Assembly: GCA_013176395.1 (NCBI GenBank) | Contig: JABMLP010000009.1 | Coordinates: 1,302,001-1,366,000 of the forward strand | Direction: 5' to 3' | Origin: Venturia oleaginea | Taxonomy: Eukaryota; Ascomycota; Dothideomycetes; Venturiales; Venturiaceae | Length of the DNA stretch: 64,000 bases | Shown here: positions 33,235-45,428 of the stretch, in pieces | Layout of the letters: each line of letters begins with the position of its first letter | Position numbering within the stretch: the stretch's first letter is position 1 | Made by a program: the position numbers and the translations under genes | The notes under the pieces: generated by a model | The model's input: the letters and a program-made list of their open reading frames with translations, nothing else | What the model was told of the DNA's origin: nothing | Databases searched by the model: none

Positions 33235-33276
33235 TGACCCGCTCGATGGGTTGACCCACTCGATGGTGGAATACGT
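33235..33276 (-). repeat. Right terminal inverted repeat of the Fot1-like element
   Basis: Reverse complement of the left end with one difference. It also carries the doubled CGAGCGGGTCAA-type unit, one copy of which reads CGAGTGGGTCAA. Confidence 0.9.
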
Positions 33277-33278
33277 TA

Positions 33279-33910
33279 TAGGTAAGTACGGTGCTGGAAG
33301 TAGAGATTGTAAGTTGACTTCCACACGAGCAGATAGAGAAGGCTAGATTCTATCGATTCCTGCTCTACTTTCCTACTTTTCCATCTCTTCTACTCCCTTT
33401 GATTTTAAGGAGAAAAGAGGATTTCTTTACGAGGCGGGGGAGAGGTAGGGGAGAGCCGGACAATATTACATACTGGAAACCCCCTTAGGAGGTACGAAGA
33501 TCATTAATATGCAATTGCCATTCGGTCCGAAATCTCTATATTTACTGGCACCCTCTGAACGGCGAGTTTTCAAACGCCGACTACCGTTAGGTTCCCGAGT
33601 CGCCGTTTGCTTGCAGTCTGCTTCGATTCTGAGTTGTGTTGGTTTGACGGCGGCTGTCTGACAGTAGCCTCTCAGCTGAGAAGACGATTGTAAGCGATTG
33701 AATGATCCGGCGAAGGGAAACAGTGGTTGGAATTCAGGGAGATGACGAATCTGGTCCCAGCACGCGGCCAAAAATTTCACGACTCGTTGCGGGCACGCGC
33801 CAAATGCCGGGGTTTGATCGCAAATACTTACCGCAGATCAGCAATAGGATCTCACTCCCGAAATATTCTTCAGTTCCTTCTCCAGGTGCAGGTTTATATT
33901 CAAGGATATC
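33279..33910. other. Intergenic; MET2 promoter region
   Basis: About 630 bases to the right of the transposon. A pyrimidine-rich stretch lies at 33360-33410. No gene seen. Confidence 0.45.
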
Positions 33911-35544
33911 ATGACCACAGTCAACGGAGAGAGCATTGCCATTGCGCCCGAGCAGAATATCAACCCAGTCCCCAAAGCATCGGGCATAAAACACCGTTGG
34001 TTATCCTCTTTATCCTCCCCGCGAAATGACCAACCTTACATGTCGCAGACCAAGTCTTTGCTCAGCCCGAAAACCCTTTTACGCACCTTATACCAGACCA
34101 ATCGCTGGCCGTAGTACCATCCTTCACCTTAGAATCGGGCGTCGTTCTCCACAATGTGCCAGTCGCATACAAGACATATGGCAAACTCACGCCGCAAGGC
34201 GACAATGCCATGGTTATTTGTCATGCGTTGACAGGCAGCGCAGATGTAGGCGACTGGTGGGGTCCTCTGCTAGGAGGGACAGGCAAGGCATTTGATCTAA
34301 GCAGGTTCTTTGTCGTATGTATGAACAGTCTTGGAAGTCCCTATGGCAGCGCAAGTCCAGTCAACTATGCCGACGGCGTGCCAGAGAATGGTTATTATGG
34401 CCCAGAGTTTCCTCTCACCACGATAAGAGATGATGTCAACATATTCAAGGTGGTTCTGGACGATCTGGCTGTCAAGCAGATTGCTGTAGTCATTGGCGGC
34501 TCTATGGGGGGTATGCTGGTTCTCGAATTTGCATATTTCGGCAAGGACTATGTACGGAGCATCATTCCGATCGCAACTTCAGCTCGATATAGTGCTTGGG
34601 GCATAAGTTGGGGTGAAGCGCAACGGCAGAGCATATACAGCGATCCCAAATACGACGATGGCTATTACCCACACGACGATCCGCCCTCAGCAGGCTTAGG
34701 AGCAGCAAGAATGTCTGCGCTTCTGACATACCGAAGTCGAGACTCATTTGAAGCACGCTTTGGGAGGCAAATACCGGATCCGCGAAGGCGTCAAAATATA
34801 AATGGCAGTCAAAGGGTGGAACCAAAATCAAACGATCACTGGGCATTGCACAATGATGGGAATAGATACGCGAAGGGATCACGGCCGTCGAGAAGCAATA
34901 GCTCAGCCGTCATCGATACTCTGGCACAAAACGAGCCTGGCTCCAGCGTGAATCTAGACCCAGAATTTCACGGTACACCACAGCAAGAAGCGAAACCAAC
35001 GGAACTGACTCCTCCGCCAACGGCAGAAACGAGTACACATCACACACCAACGTACTTCTCAGCGCAATCATATCTCCGGTACCAAGGCGAGAAATTCATA
35101 AAACGGTTCGATGCGAATTGTTACATTGCTATTACTCGCAAACTCGACACCCACGATATCAGTCGGGGTCGACTACCTCCCACAAGCCACTATCCAACGC
35201 CAGTGGAACAAGTCCATGCTGCTCTGTCACAAATTGAGCAACCAACATTGATTCTCGGAATTCAAAGTGACGGACTTTTCACATTTGCTGAGCAGCAGGA
35301 ACTGGCAGCATGCATTCCCAACGCGGAACTGAAGACGATTGAGAGTAGCGAGGGACACGACGCATTCCTGTTGGAGTTTGAACAAGTGAATCAGCATCTT
35401 TTGCTGTTCCTACACGAGACACTACCAGATATTATGGGTCGAGAACCAGACCATGAGGTTGAGCAGGCGGGAGTGGAGGGCATGGCTGCGACAAAGACGA
35501 GTACCTTTGGTGAGGCAGAGGTTGATGATATCACGGCTTGGTGA
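33911..35544 (+). CDS. MET2: Homoserine O-acetyltransferase
   Basis: Exons 33911-33995 and 34049-35544 encode 526 residues. The enzyme transfers acetyl from acetyl-CoA to homoserine, the first committed step of methionine synthesis in fungi. It is an alpha/beta hydrolase; landmarks are NVPVAYKTYGKL, ICHALTGSADVGDWW, NSLGSPYGS and the nucleophile elbow GGSMGGM with Ser180. Asp426 (in IQSDGLF) and His455 (in EGHDAFL) complete the triad. Between about residues 260 and 355 there is a polar low-complexity insertion, absent from bacterial MetX. The 53-nt intron has donor GTTGGT and acceptor CGCAG. Its stop codon lies only 49 bases from that of the convergent MAPEG gene, so 3' UTRs must overlap. Confidence 0.93.
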
Positions 35545-35593
35545 ACGAAACCTAGAAATATATAGAGATGAGATCAATGCTACAAATCCAAAT

Positions 35594-36256
35594 CTAAACA
35601 GCCATCTTCCAAGCCATAGTCCCACACATGCCATAAAGCGCCAACTGTACCAGCCAGAAGCCTGAGCCTATCAACCTTCCCTTTCCGTCCTTCTTATCCG
35701 CCCTCGTATAACCGGTCGCGTAGATGGTCCTGAATACAATCCATGCTGCACCGAGCGCACTCGACGCGACGGGGTTTGTGAGACCAGCGATGAGGAGGGC
35801 GGGGAGGAAAGTGACGTAGTTCTCGAGGAAGTTGTAGTGGGCGCGCTGGGCGCAGTTGAAGAGGTACATGTTGTGTTTCTGGGTGGAGTCGGTTGTGGAG
35901 GCGATGAGAGAGTCGGAGGCGTATTGGGTTGGGTAGGGGATTTCTATTGGGGAGAGGTGAGTAGTTGTACCCAATCTCTCAGTGTTATCATGCATTGCAC
36001 TTTTTACAAGGGGTGGTAGGTGATGCTGAGAATGGGTGAGAGGGATGTGGACGTACTTGCGGCTTTTCTGAAGGGGCCAATACGCACGCCATGCCATGTT
36101 AAGAGGAAGAATGTTCCTGTTACTGTGGCTAGGACGTATCTACATGGCTGTTAGCCATTTATTGAGGACCCGCTTCCCTAATGCTGTTTGTCGCGATAGA
36201 AGTCAAGAGATCAGGACATACCCATATTCCGCAGGGAGGGTAATTGAAATGGACAT
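35594..36256 (-). CDS. MAPEG family protein (microsomal glutathione S-transferase 3-like)
   Basis: Exons (minus) 36256-36222, 36139-36057 and 35943-35594 give 155 residues, the usual MGST3 length. Four membrane spans are visible, beginning at YVLATVTGTFFLLTW. The family signature FNCAQRAHYNFLENY follows a loop, and then come LLIAGLTNPVASSALGAAW and FRTIYATGYT. MGST3-type enzymes in the ER or mitochondrial outer membrane conjugate or reduce lipid peroxides with glutathione. The 35-nt first exon encodes just MSISITLPAEY plus two bases. Introns are 82 and 113 nt. A longer ORF that starts inside exon 2 in the same frame reads through the second intron without a stop, so intron retention would give an altered protein. 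Confidence 0.9.
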
Positions 36257-37550
36257 TTTGAGCGATACAGCGTGAATCAAGTCAATTGAAATGGTCAGAA
36301 TTAGTGAACAGATGAATTGATGAAGTCTCAACGGAGCAGCGAAAAGTGAAGACTTAAGAAACTTCTAGGCCACATCTGCAGTACTCCCTTCCAGACGTCA
36401 ACGGATCCACCCGTCGGAAACGGTCCATCGCGTAATTCGGCGGTCGAATCCTCAAGGACGAAGAACCTCTTGAACCACCTCAACCCTCAAGGAACGCAGA
36501 AGAAAATTGAGATTGCGCCGGGCATGTTTGTGTATGGGAACGCGACCTGAGCCAGGCGGACGACGCGAGTTGTACATAAACAGCGGCTGACTGATGACTG
36601 CATGGCTAGGATGCATGGCGTGCTTGGTAAGATACTGTGTAGTAATCACAACGACCGCTGGCCCTTCAAAATGCCCAGTACAAGAGATTGATCATGCCAG
36701 CTCTCTTCAAGGAATGACCATTAGAGTAGTACAATGTAGTTTTATTCAGGCCAGTCGTGTCTTATGGCGATATGTGTTTCCTGCCTGGTCAGTCAATCGT
36801 GGTGGTCCAAACATGGTAGTCTACACTATCGAATGGACTGCTTGTGCCTTTGTGGGCGCAGTAGAGGGTCACCAATAAGTACATCGCGATCGTAGTATAA
36901 GCCAAGCCAACCTGGATCATGCATCAACAGCTACGTTGCGAATATGAATGAAAATGGTGGGCTGGAAATTTGCCAGCCTGCCCATTCGAAAGCAATACCT
37001 CCGATGTCTTATCCTTTGGGGCGAAATCTTCACTCTTATCAACGATGTCCCTCGTGGCCAAGAGGTGGGAAGGAACTATCTACTTTCGAAATTTGCAACG
37101 AGCGACACTGAATCACAACATTGGCGACAGCCAGTTGCCATATTGCGTTCGTCTTACTTGAACAAAAGAGTAGGAGAAGAGGGAATTGGGACGAAGTGAG
37201 CCTCGATCGTATTATCCTAGACGTTGCAAAAGAGATTTTCTTAGTACATTCCAAGGATTGACTTTTCCCGCTTTCATCCAACAGGGACTGCGGCTGCCCA
37301 TATCCCCCACCATTGTACAGAACGCCCAGGTCAAAAGCGATGTCCATGTTGACGCCGAAGCCAATGCTGTGAGTATCTGAGAATGAGGTCTCACAACAGT
37401 CGACCCCTCGCAGGAAAGTCAATAAGTGATGTTCATCTCATCTCCGTTCATCTCCAAAACCATCAATTTCCACTGGTCGGACTATTGCGAAGGCCGCTGT
37501 GTACGCAATTTCCATGGCTGGTGTCGCTACTGTGAAGTCCTAGTGAAGAA
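36257..37550. other. Intergenic, nothing recognised
   Basis: 1.3 kb between the MAPEG start and the stop of the Zn2Cys6 gene. ORFs of 60-127 codons on both strands look random. No repeat noticed. Confidence 0.45.
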
Positions 37551-40240
37551 TTATTTGTATCGGGGATTGCCGAGGTAATCACTGTACAAATGAGAGACAA
37601 CGCTCCAGGCCCACTCAGCAATACCATCAATCTGTCTCATGTCCCGGAACCAATCGAGGAGTAAATGAACGGTTTGCTCGGTCTCTTCGTAGTTGAGAAA
37701 CTGACCAGCAATTTGGTTGATCGTCGAGTTTTCCTCCACCATGCGAAGTATAAGAAGGATGCCGAAAAAGTTTTGCGTCCATGCGAAAAGATAGGGTATC
37801 AAGCGCTTCCTGTCTCGAGGGGGATTCATGGCGATGGGCCATAATAGACAAGATTGTAGACACAGACCGGTGCAGTCATTGTCTTCTTGTGTCATTCGTT
37901 CGGGGTAATGGAGAGCCTTGAAGATGAAGGGTCGGAGTATCATAAACCTCGTGTAGTAGTAGCGTGAGCGCAATTGCGCAGAAGCCATGACTAGAGAGCC
38001 TCCCAGTTCATGTGTGTTAGCTGGAGTGTCGTTGAAGCTGAACAAGGGTCCTGGCGAGCCAGCGGCCTTCGCAGCGGCCGCATCAGGGTATTCAAATCGT
38101 TTCTCGTCGTCCCACTGCAGCGCAGCAGGAAGTAAAGCCCGCCAATTCTCAAGCTGACGAAGGAGCTCTCGAATAACATGTATTGGAGGCCCCAAGTAGT
38201 CTTTTGAACTCTCCGAGTTCTTCACGGCTAGTGGAGTTATGGTTAGCGGGGCGGCGGACATTTGGTCCGACGCGACAGGCAAGGGCGCCCCAATAGTAGA
38301 CAAGATATCATCGCCACCGAGCAGATGCGTCTTCGAGCATCCCTGTACAGCCTGCACACATCTACAAAGTGCCCGGCGCTCGCACGGCTGCTGTTTGGTC
38401 CCGAGCAGACCCCAAACCGACACCTTCAGCCGCCGACAGCCCGACATCTCCTCTAAATGCCTACCAATCCCGCAGCTGGATAAAGAGAGGGAGACTCACC
38501 TTCAAACAGGGTGTCGTGCGTGCGAATGATCAACCGGAGAAGACTGATCATCGCTAGGAACTGCATCTGTGGGCCCTCGTCCCTGCTATGCACCTGTCCA
38601 TCGGGGAGAGGAATGGAATCGGCGTGTTCGGAGATACCTGTCTTCGGCAGATCGAGGTCAATATGGTACCAGCTGTGGTTATAAATCAGCTGACTGAGAC
38701 ATCCGGGAGAGCGCCGAGATTCCCAAGGTACGAATGCCAGCAGCCATGAGACAAGCCAATGCAAGGCTGAAGCTGCGCCTTGGACATCGTCGGTCAGAGA
38801 CAAACTCACTTCTCGAGCATATTGCACGTCCAGTACACCCTTCTGATCAACAGACCTCGTGGGGAATCCCAGTTCACGCTCTCACTTCGAAAACGTTAGC
38901 ATTCATCACGTCAATCGAGCAATTGTCATCCTTACCATTTGATTAAGACCTGGAACGCCATGGAAGCCGACATCGAGGCTCGCCAGAAGTCCTATATCCA
39001 GATCAGCGACTCTACATCCAGCTTTTTCACAACGCACCTACCAGATGTCGCGAACAAGCTTCGTAATAAACACTACAACTGCGATGAGCATGGCTGCTCC
39101 AAGTCGGAGAGAAGACAAAGCGTGCTTACGCTGTCAATTGCATGACTTGAATATTTTCAAGACTGGTCTGGGTGGCAAGAAAACCCACCCGCCTACGAGC
39201 TTCGTTGAATAGATCAAGACCAGGTGGCAGTGAAGCGGATCCTCCGCGAATTCCACTCGGTTTCTCATTCGTACTGTCGATCGGATCGCCCATGACACCG
39301 TCATATGCCATTTTCCCCAGCGAGAAGACCAACAATGCGATGACAGAATTGAAGTCTCCATAGCCAAAGCCATTGGCGAGGATATCGGGATATATAGTTT
39401 GTTCGAAATCTTCTCGGACCAAAAGAGGGTACAGTACGTTGAATGTATTGAAGTATGATGATATGCACTTGAGCATAAATTCCTCGTGTAGGACATCGAA
39501 CTTTACACGCAACGAAGGCACTGCCAGCCCCGTCGACGAGGTGCTGGACAGATAGATATCACTTGGCAGGATCTCTTTATGTTTTTCGAGCTCTAGGTGC
39601 AGCAGCCATGGTGTCCCCTCTTCGTTCAAGAGCTTCAGCATGTCTTGGTCGTCCGCGCCGGACTTCCTGAGCAACTCGTAGACCTTGGGCCATAGAAGGA
39701 TCTTATGTGGTGCAGTAAGGTGACGATAGCTGGTTGAGACCTCACTCGGTAATGCCTGCTCGTGCTGAACGCTCGAGAACGTTTCAGCCCGTGATAGTTG
39801 CGGGGAGACTGGGCTCGTGATGGACGTTCCTGAACCAGGGCTTCCGTACATCTCTGCAGGGCCAAAGGCGGCACTGGCAGGGCTCACTGCCTGGCCGATG
39901 ACATTGATCTTGTTCTCCATCCGGGACAGTTGGTCTATCATCTGCTGAATGCTTTTGTCCTTCCTGGTCAACGTGAGCAACAAGCAAGAAGCACATGATG
40001 GAGAACTTACTTTGTAGGCTGAGGTTCTCTGTACCGGCATTCCACGTTCAGTCGCTTGCATAGGCTACACTTGGGACGTTTCTCATCACATTTCGACTTC
40101 CTGGATCTACACGTCTCGCACGCCTGAGCGGCAATGACGGCTCGCTCTCGTCGCTTTTGGGAGCCTTCCCCATCTCCTCCTGGTGTCGGCCGTTTGCCCT
40201 TTGGGTCGGGCAAGTCATAAGAGCTCATGGTCTGGTCCAT
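37551..40240 (-). CDS. Zn2Cys6 fungal transcription factor
   Basis: Exons (minus): 40240-40011, 39963-39130, 39078-39042, 38991-38936, 38884-38810, 38672-38500 and 38227-37551, 693 residues in all. The DNA-binding domain is CETCRSRKSKCDEKRPKC followed by SLCKRLNVEC (C-X2-C-X6-C-X6-C-X2-C-X6-C, residues about 41-68). Next comes a short coiled-coil dimer element (DKSIQQMIDQLSRMENKINV). The middle homology region (Fungal_trans) is recognisable from FNTFNVLYPLLVREDFEQ through QLTACSVYYEACSRHL and DLDLPKTGI. Such factors act in the nucleus as dimers on CGG half-sites; the target pathway cannot be told from sequence. Two introns are long (137 and 272 nt). No metabolic gene sits beside it, so a pathway-specific cluster is not indicated. 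Confidence 0.88.
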
Positions 40241-43200
40241 GTGCGGCCTCAGGAAGATGCGAACATGAAGAGATCATGCAGGTTAGTGCAGGCCTGGACA
40301 AGAACAACAGCAAACAGGGCAAACTCCGGGCGGGCGCGTTATGGAGAGCAGCAGCGAGGGCCAAATGGAGCGGTAGGTCGATAGGTTCGGTAGGTTCGCG
40401 TTTTATGGGAGGCGCGCAAGCGAGAGCAGACGAACTGATATGGTACGTGGCTACCAGATGAGATGTGCCGATCTAAGAGCATCAGAATCAGCATATATAG
40501 CAACGAAGGCGAATGCTTGCACAGGGAGCGGGCGATTACGAGATGGGAATGGCAAGGCGGACGAACAGGACTGGGACAATAACTCACCTGTTCTCAGCGT
40601 GTGTGACAATGCTAGGTTCGAGGCAGAGGGATGGGCTCCCGAATTCCTCGACGGCGACGAGGTCTTGACTGAATGGACTCGCGTCTTCTAGCCGTCCACC
40701 ATGTCCCCTCATACAGATGTGAAGAATACTAAGGCGATTGTATTGGTCTGCGGAGATGGTTCCGCTTGAGCTAACCAGATTCCTCAGAAGCGGCTTCTAC
40801 CTAGAGCACGCTGGAAAACGATGGGAAACACCAGTTTCCCATGTGCAGACAAGCGTGCTGAACAGCAAGGACAGCCAATGGAGATCAGGAGGGCATGTCT
40901 AATATATCTTTTCTCCCTGACAAGTAGTGTGGCGCCGGTGTCTGCGAATGCTGGGGGCCACTTAGTGCTCTGTCAGGGTTTGGCTGGCGGGCTGCCATGT
41001 AGTGATATGGCATCCTACGGCATCGAAACATGTCGTTGAGGCACAACCTGGGATCGGCTGGAAACCTGCAGGCAAGATACTCGGAGGCGAAGAGGCTTCC
41101 GTGGAGTATACTCCGTGATGTCTGTTGTCCAAGAACTACTAGCCACTCAAACGCCCCCGACATGCACAACGACTTGCTTCCATACCGAGGTATTCAAGTG
41201 CACCATGGCTTCTCCCGCCAGAGAAGAACTCGGTCCACCAGACCGCTCCGTGCTTCTAGACTCTGCGTGCCTAGGTCTTCCTGCATCCTGCGCGTCCGTG
41301 AAGCTGCTCTGACGCTTACAATACTTTTTCTTTCTTCCCAACTTCCATTCGGCCATGCAAGTCCTGATCTACTGCCATTCCCTCAGATTACACATCCAGT
41401 CAAATGCGACACTCGTTCCGGAGCCTCTTGCGAACATCTGACGAGACACACCCAATTGCAGAAGATCTACAAACCATGTGTGGCCTCATCTACACTACGC
41501 CATCGCCGTCGATGGGTTCTGACCAGCTCTGCCTGGGTGCTGGCGCTGCCATCACAGGTGCTTCACCGTCTCCAATCGACTAATCATCACTGGTTACCAT
41601 CATTTGGAGCGTTGGCTTATGAAAACGGTCTGGTTCCAGGAGCTATTGTCGCTTGTCAAGCGACCAACTCTGAAAGTCGGATATGCGTCGACATTGATGC
41701 TGCCAAATGGTTTCAGTCATTCAGCAGTAATGCCAGGATCGGTATCGAGCCGAGAGAGTTGGACCGGGAAATGCACCATCTTGTCTCACACACTCTTGCT
41801 AGCGACAGGAACCCCTGTGAAAAGGAACATAGGGGCAGGACTTGGACGCGACAACAGGCGTGGCAATACTCCGTAACTCCAACACCGGTCATACTCTCGT
41901 CGGGGACTTTTCATGACCCTATTTTCCTGCTTGGCATAACAAGGTCATGCCATCTGAACGAAAAGATCCATCGCACAGTTGACTGTTTGGCCACTTGGAC
42001 TTTGCCGTTTCCAGCACGAATATCCTTCTTTTGAACAATCAACCAGGATATCTCACTTTCGTCTCTATAATGCAAGCCCCATACTCGGGACGAAATCAAT
42101 TTCTCATCAGAAAATTGTTTCGATTCTCCGCCCAGAAATTGGGTCAACTACTTCCGGATGCGGTAGATACTATCGGTTCGCCCACGAATTTCCATTCGGC
42201 AGGAGCCGATTGGGTGCCTCGGCGAACTAGGGAACATTTGGCCCTCAAAACTTTCACGTACAAGGGTGGAAGCACTGACATGTTAGATATTTAGCTACTG
42301 CCCAACGACGTCAGGCGGGCCGATTTCATGGCCAGCCTCAGCTGCGGATGTCGAATCCGCATGCAAAATGAAGATTTATTCCTTGATGCTGTGCTCGCCA
42401 ACAAAACTACCTCCTAGGATCTCCTGCACACGGCGTACTATAGCGGCGACAACGATGCAAGCTTGGGCGCTCCAGATTCTCGAATTCTGTCAATCCTGTC
42501 AACGCCATCTGACGTTCCATTTTTTATAATAGATGTTGGTTGAGATTTCCCGCTGCCTAGAACATTATACATGCTATGTTGGATAGGTGAGAGCTCTGGT
42601 CTACGGGTATTGAATACGGAAATTGGATATTCCCTTCGGTATCATGTCCCGGCAGGTTCATAGCGACATCTTAACATTCTGACTACCTCTACTGACACTC
42701 TGAAGGCCCTCGAAATCCATGTACCCCCCGGAAAAATAGTTGTTACTTTATTGATGTTGCACTATTATGGTAGGTTCCAGATTTTCACCTTCCCACTGGA
42801 CAATAAAGTGTCTCGTTTAGAAAGCTAATTTTATGTGGACAAGCCTGGGACTGCCCATGGGGAGCTGGTCAGGTTGAGTTTCATGCCATCAAAACAGTTA
42901 TCTTCACTTATCGAAGTAAGCCTGCAAAATTCATTTCTATTTTTTCGTTCGCTTTCGAAAGTTGCTTACGGTAGTTCTTGCGATGTAATCATAGACTGGG
43001 CGACGTCTCCAGATTATACTGACAACCGCCTCGGAAGGCTTGAATCAATCTAGTAAATGTCTCATAGTATCTCCACATCATCCCAAAACACGGGATAACT
43101 GAGTATTGGCTCATGCGGAAGAGGAAAAAGATTCAAGGCAAAGTCGATAGAGATCTATCCCTGAACCTTTGCTCCATCTTGTAGCTACATGATTCTCGCA

Positions 43201-45428
43201 GATGTTCTTTACCATCGATGCGGCGCGCACGCTAACGACATCTATATGAAAAACCATCAGCCTGATTCGCAAGGCTGATGATTACCACCATAGTGGCCTC
43301 GTTAGTCCTCCAAAGACACGAATTTATCTTTGCACCTGAGCTCTGCTATCTTGAAATTTAGATCGATAAAATTCTGGTAACCTCAAGAGTAGATCTTATT
43401 AGAAACATATCAATATCGGTCTTGGGCTGATGACGTTTTTTAGGATTTTAGGTGTTGTCGAAGGGCAGGGAACTGGTAAAGCCACGGTGCCACCACAGTG
43501 GCTTTCTTGATTCCGTGGCTCCTTAGCCTTCAAGGGCTCACGACGTGGATTTTGTATCTGAACTTTCTTAAATCGATATCGATATCGATAAGTTTCCGGC
43601 TGCTTCAAGAGAGAAGCTCGCTAGAAAATTATTAACATCGATCTTCAATTGATGGCGTTAATTTGAGTTTCAGGTGTTGTCGAAAGGCAGATGATTGGTG
43701 AAGCCATGGTGTAGCCATCACCATTACCACCACCACCACCATCATCATCGTCAAGCCCACACTAACATGCTACATATTTCCACTTCGCGAGCTTTACGAA
43801 TCTGATTCTCACTTTCTCCGTCCATGGCATTTCCCCATTTCCTTCGCAATCATATGATTTCGACTCACAAATCGTTCCCCCGTCAATCACTGAAACACGC
43901 GTTCGCTAATCAAAAACTACGTACCGGCAATGACGCTCAAAAAAACAGCTAACGATTTGGTATTTCAGAAAGCAAGACAGCCCATATAAGTCCCAATGCA
44001 CGTGGTTCATCGCGTGAGGTTATCTGGGACTACAGCCGGCCAGACGACAGTGCCGATATAGCTTTCCGAAAGGGATGATTGAAATCAGAGATCTGTGATG
44101 GTATGATGGGGATACGATGGGGATAGCGCTGTCACTCATCCTCAGCTCTACCTCTTAATGAATTGGTCTCCAAATGGATCCCTGAGACCTGTTTTAATTT
44201 TTGATTTCACAACGTAGTGATTTGTATCGTTCGTCACGCATATCAGTCTTTGCTGTCCGGCTACAGCTCATCCACTAAAGAAGCCGAACAAACACGTTAT
44301 TGCCAACATCATCCAATTCCACCGTCATCAACAATCCTGTACTCCGAGTAATGTGTTTGTGCATCTCACCTTCGAGCTCATGAATTGCGAGTAATGTTGA
44401 CGAGTACGTCATACGCCACATCCTCCACTGATCTCTCAGCAACCTCCAACCGCAGAATTATCGCTAGGATATCTATTAGACTTGCGAATGTGGAAAGATG
44501 GAAGAGTCCATATATATTCCTAGCATGTGCGGATTCTAGCTCTCTTGCTCAACATAAGTACCCACTACTTCGTGTACCACTTCGAAATAAGGATCTACTG
44601 TTCGTTTTGGTTACAAAAAAAAAACTAACTTCCCTGGGTTGGATTCAGCACTGTATTGTGTCGCATTCCGAAAGGGTTTCAAATAGTGGTGCTAAGCAAA
44701 TTTGGATTTCTAGGATGAGAAAGGTTTTATATGACGAGTTTCTACATTTACTTGACTTAGTGGTGGGTGTTTGCGAGAACTGCCTCAAATTTGCTTGCCA
44801 GAAATTGAGGTTCTTGAAGGTTCACTCATTTTTGAGAAGAGACAATCAAGGCCAAAGAATCGTCTTCATGGTCTGTCATCTTGCATCCAAAACTCAATTT
44901 ATCTTGCGAGGATCTAGCACTTGCCTGAAGACCTAGATTGACAAATTCGGCTATGTGTGTCATTGCCACTTGTACATATGCTGCAAGCCTTTCTCCCTCA
45001 GTCAGTCAATGTTGTCATCGAGCCAGAGTGAACATGAGACAGACCTGATTGCTATTCTAATATCGCATCATGGGGACTTTTCTACCAGGCCATGAAATTT
45101 GTGGTGCCGAACGCCTGGCCTTCCCAAAATCTGACCTGTCTTCACATTCCTCACGCCCACGCCTTCTTTCGTCCGTGTCTAACCCGAATCTGCCTATCGA
45201 TGGAATTGTGAGATATGATGCCATTATTTTCATCATGCTCCTTGCCAACCAAGATCACGCGCTCCTTTTTCTCATTCATCCACCGCCGGCTAAGAATATG
45301 TTTTGATGCTGTGCTCGAAGGATGTTGGTCCTTGGTGGAAGGGTGTAGGTGTAGAATGTCCGAGGAAAGAGATGTAGCAGTTTGGCAGACCAAACTTTCT
45401 TTGTATAACCCAAGTCCGAGAAGCCTGA
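40241..45428. other. 5.2-kb gene-poor region
   Basis: Begins with the promoter of the Zn2Cys6 gene. A 334-codon plus-strand ORF (41030-42034) is long but has no recognisable domain or plausible composition, and other frames overlap it. Another of 183 codons lies at 44385-44936. A diverged duplication lies at 43361-43712, followed by a CCACCA/CATCAT microsatellite near 43720-43750. No transposon ends or transposase remnants were found. The region may contain decayed sequence. Confidence 0.4.
43361..43712 (+). repeat. Diverged direct duplication, ~130-bp units ~220 bp apart
   Basis: Segments at about 43361-43490 and 43581-43712 align along their length: ATCGATAA..., CTCAAGAG/CTTCAAGAG, ...CTGATGACG/TTGATGGCG, then the best-conserved core AGGTGTTGTCGAA and GGTAAAGCCACGGTG/GGTGAAGCCATGGTG. 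Several differences are C-T or G-A. The first copy also holds inverted arms AGCCACGG and CCGTGGCT (43480-43520) that could form a hairpin. Confidence 0.6.

Larger units (their letters stand above)
31853..33276 (-). mobile_element. Defective pogo/Fot1-like (Tc1-mariner) DNA transposon
   Basis: The element is 1424 bp, bounded by 42-bp terminal inverted repeats starting ACGTATTCCACC and flanked by TA on both sides (31851-31852 and 33277-33278). TA duplication is the hallmark of Tc1/mariner insertion. Its only gene is a broken pogo-type transposase on the minus strand. Full-length Fot1-like elements are larger, because the middle of the DDE domain is missing here. It cannot supply its own transposase. 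Confidence 0.9.

Noticed and set aside
41030..42034. 334-codon ORF as a real gene.
   Set aside because: No domain, no signal, overlapping ORFs in other frames, and atypical residue usage. Kept only as an observation.
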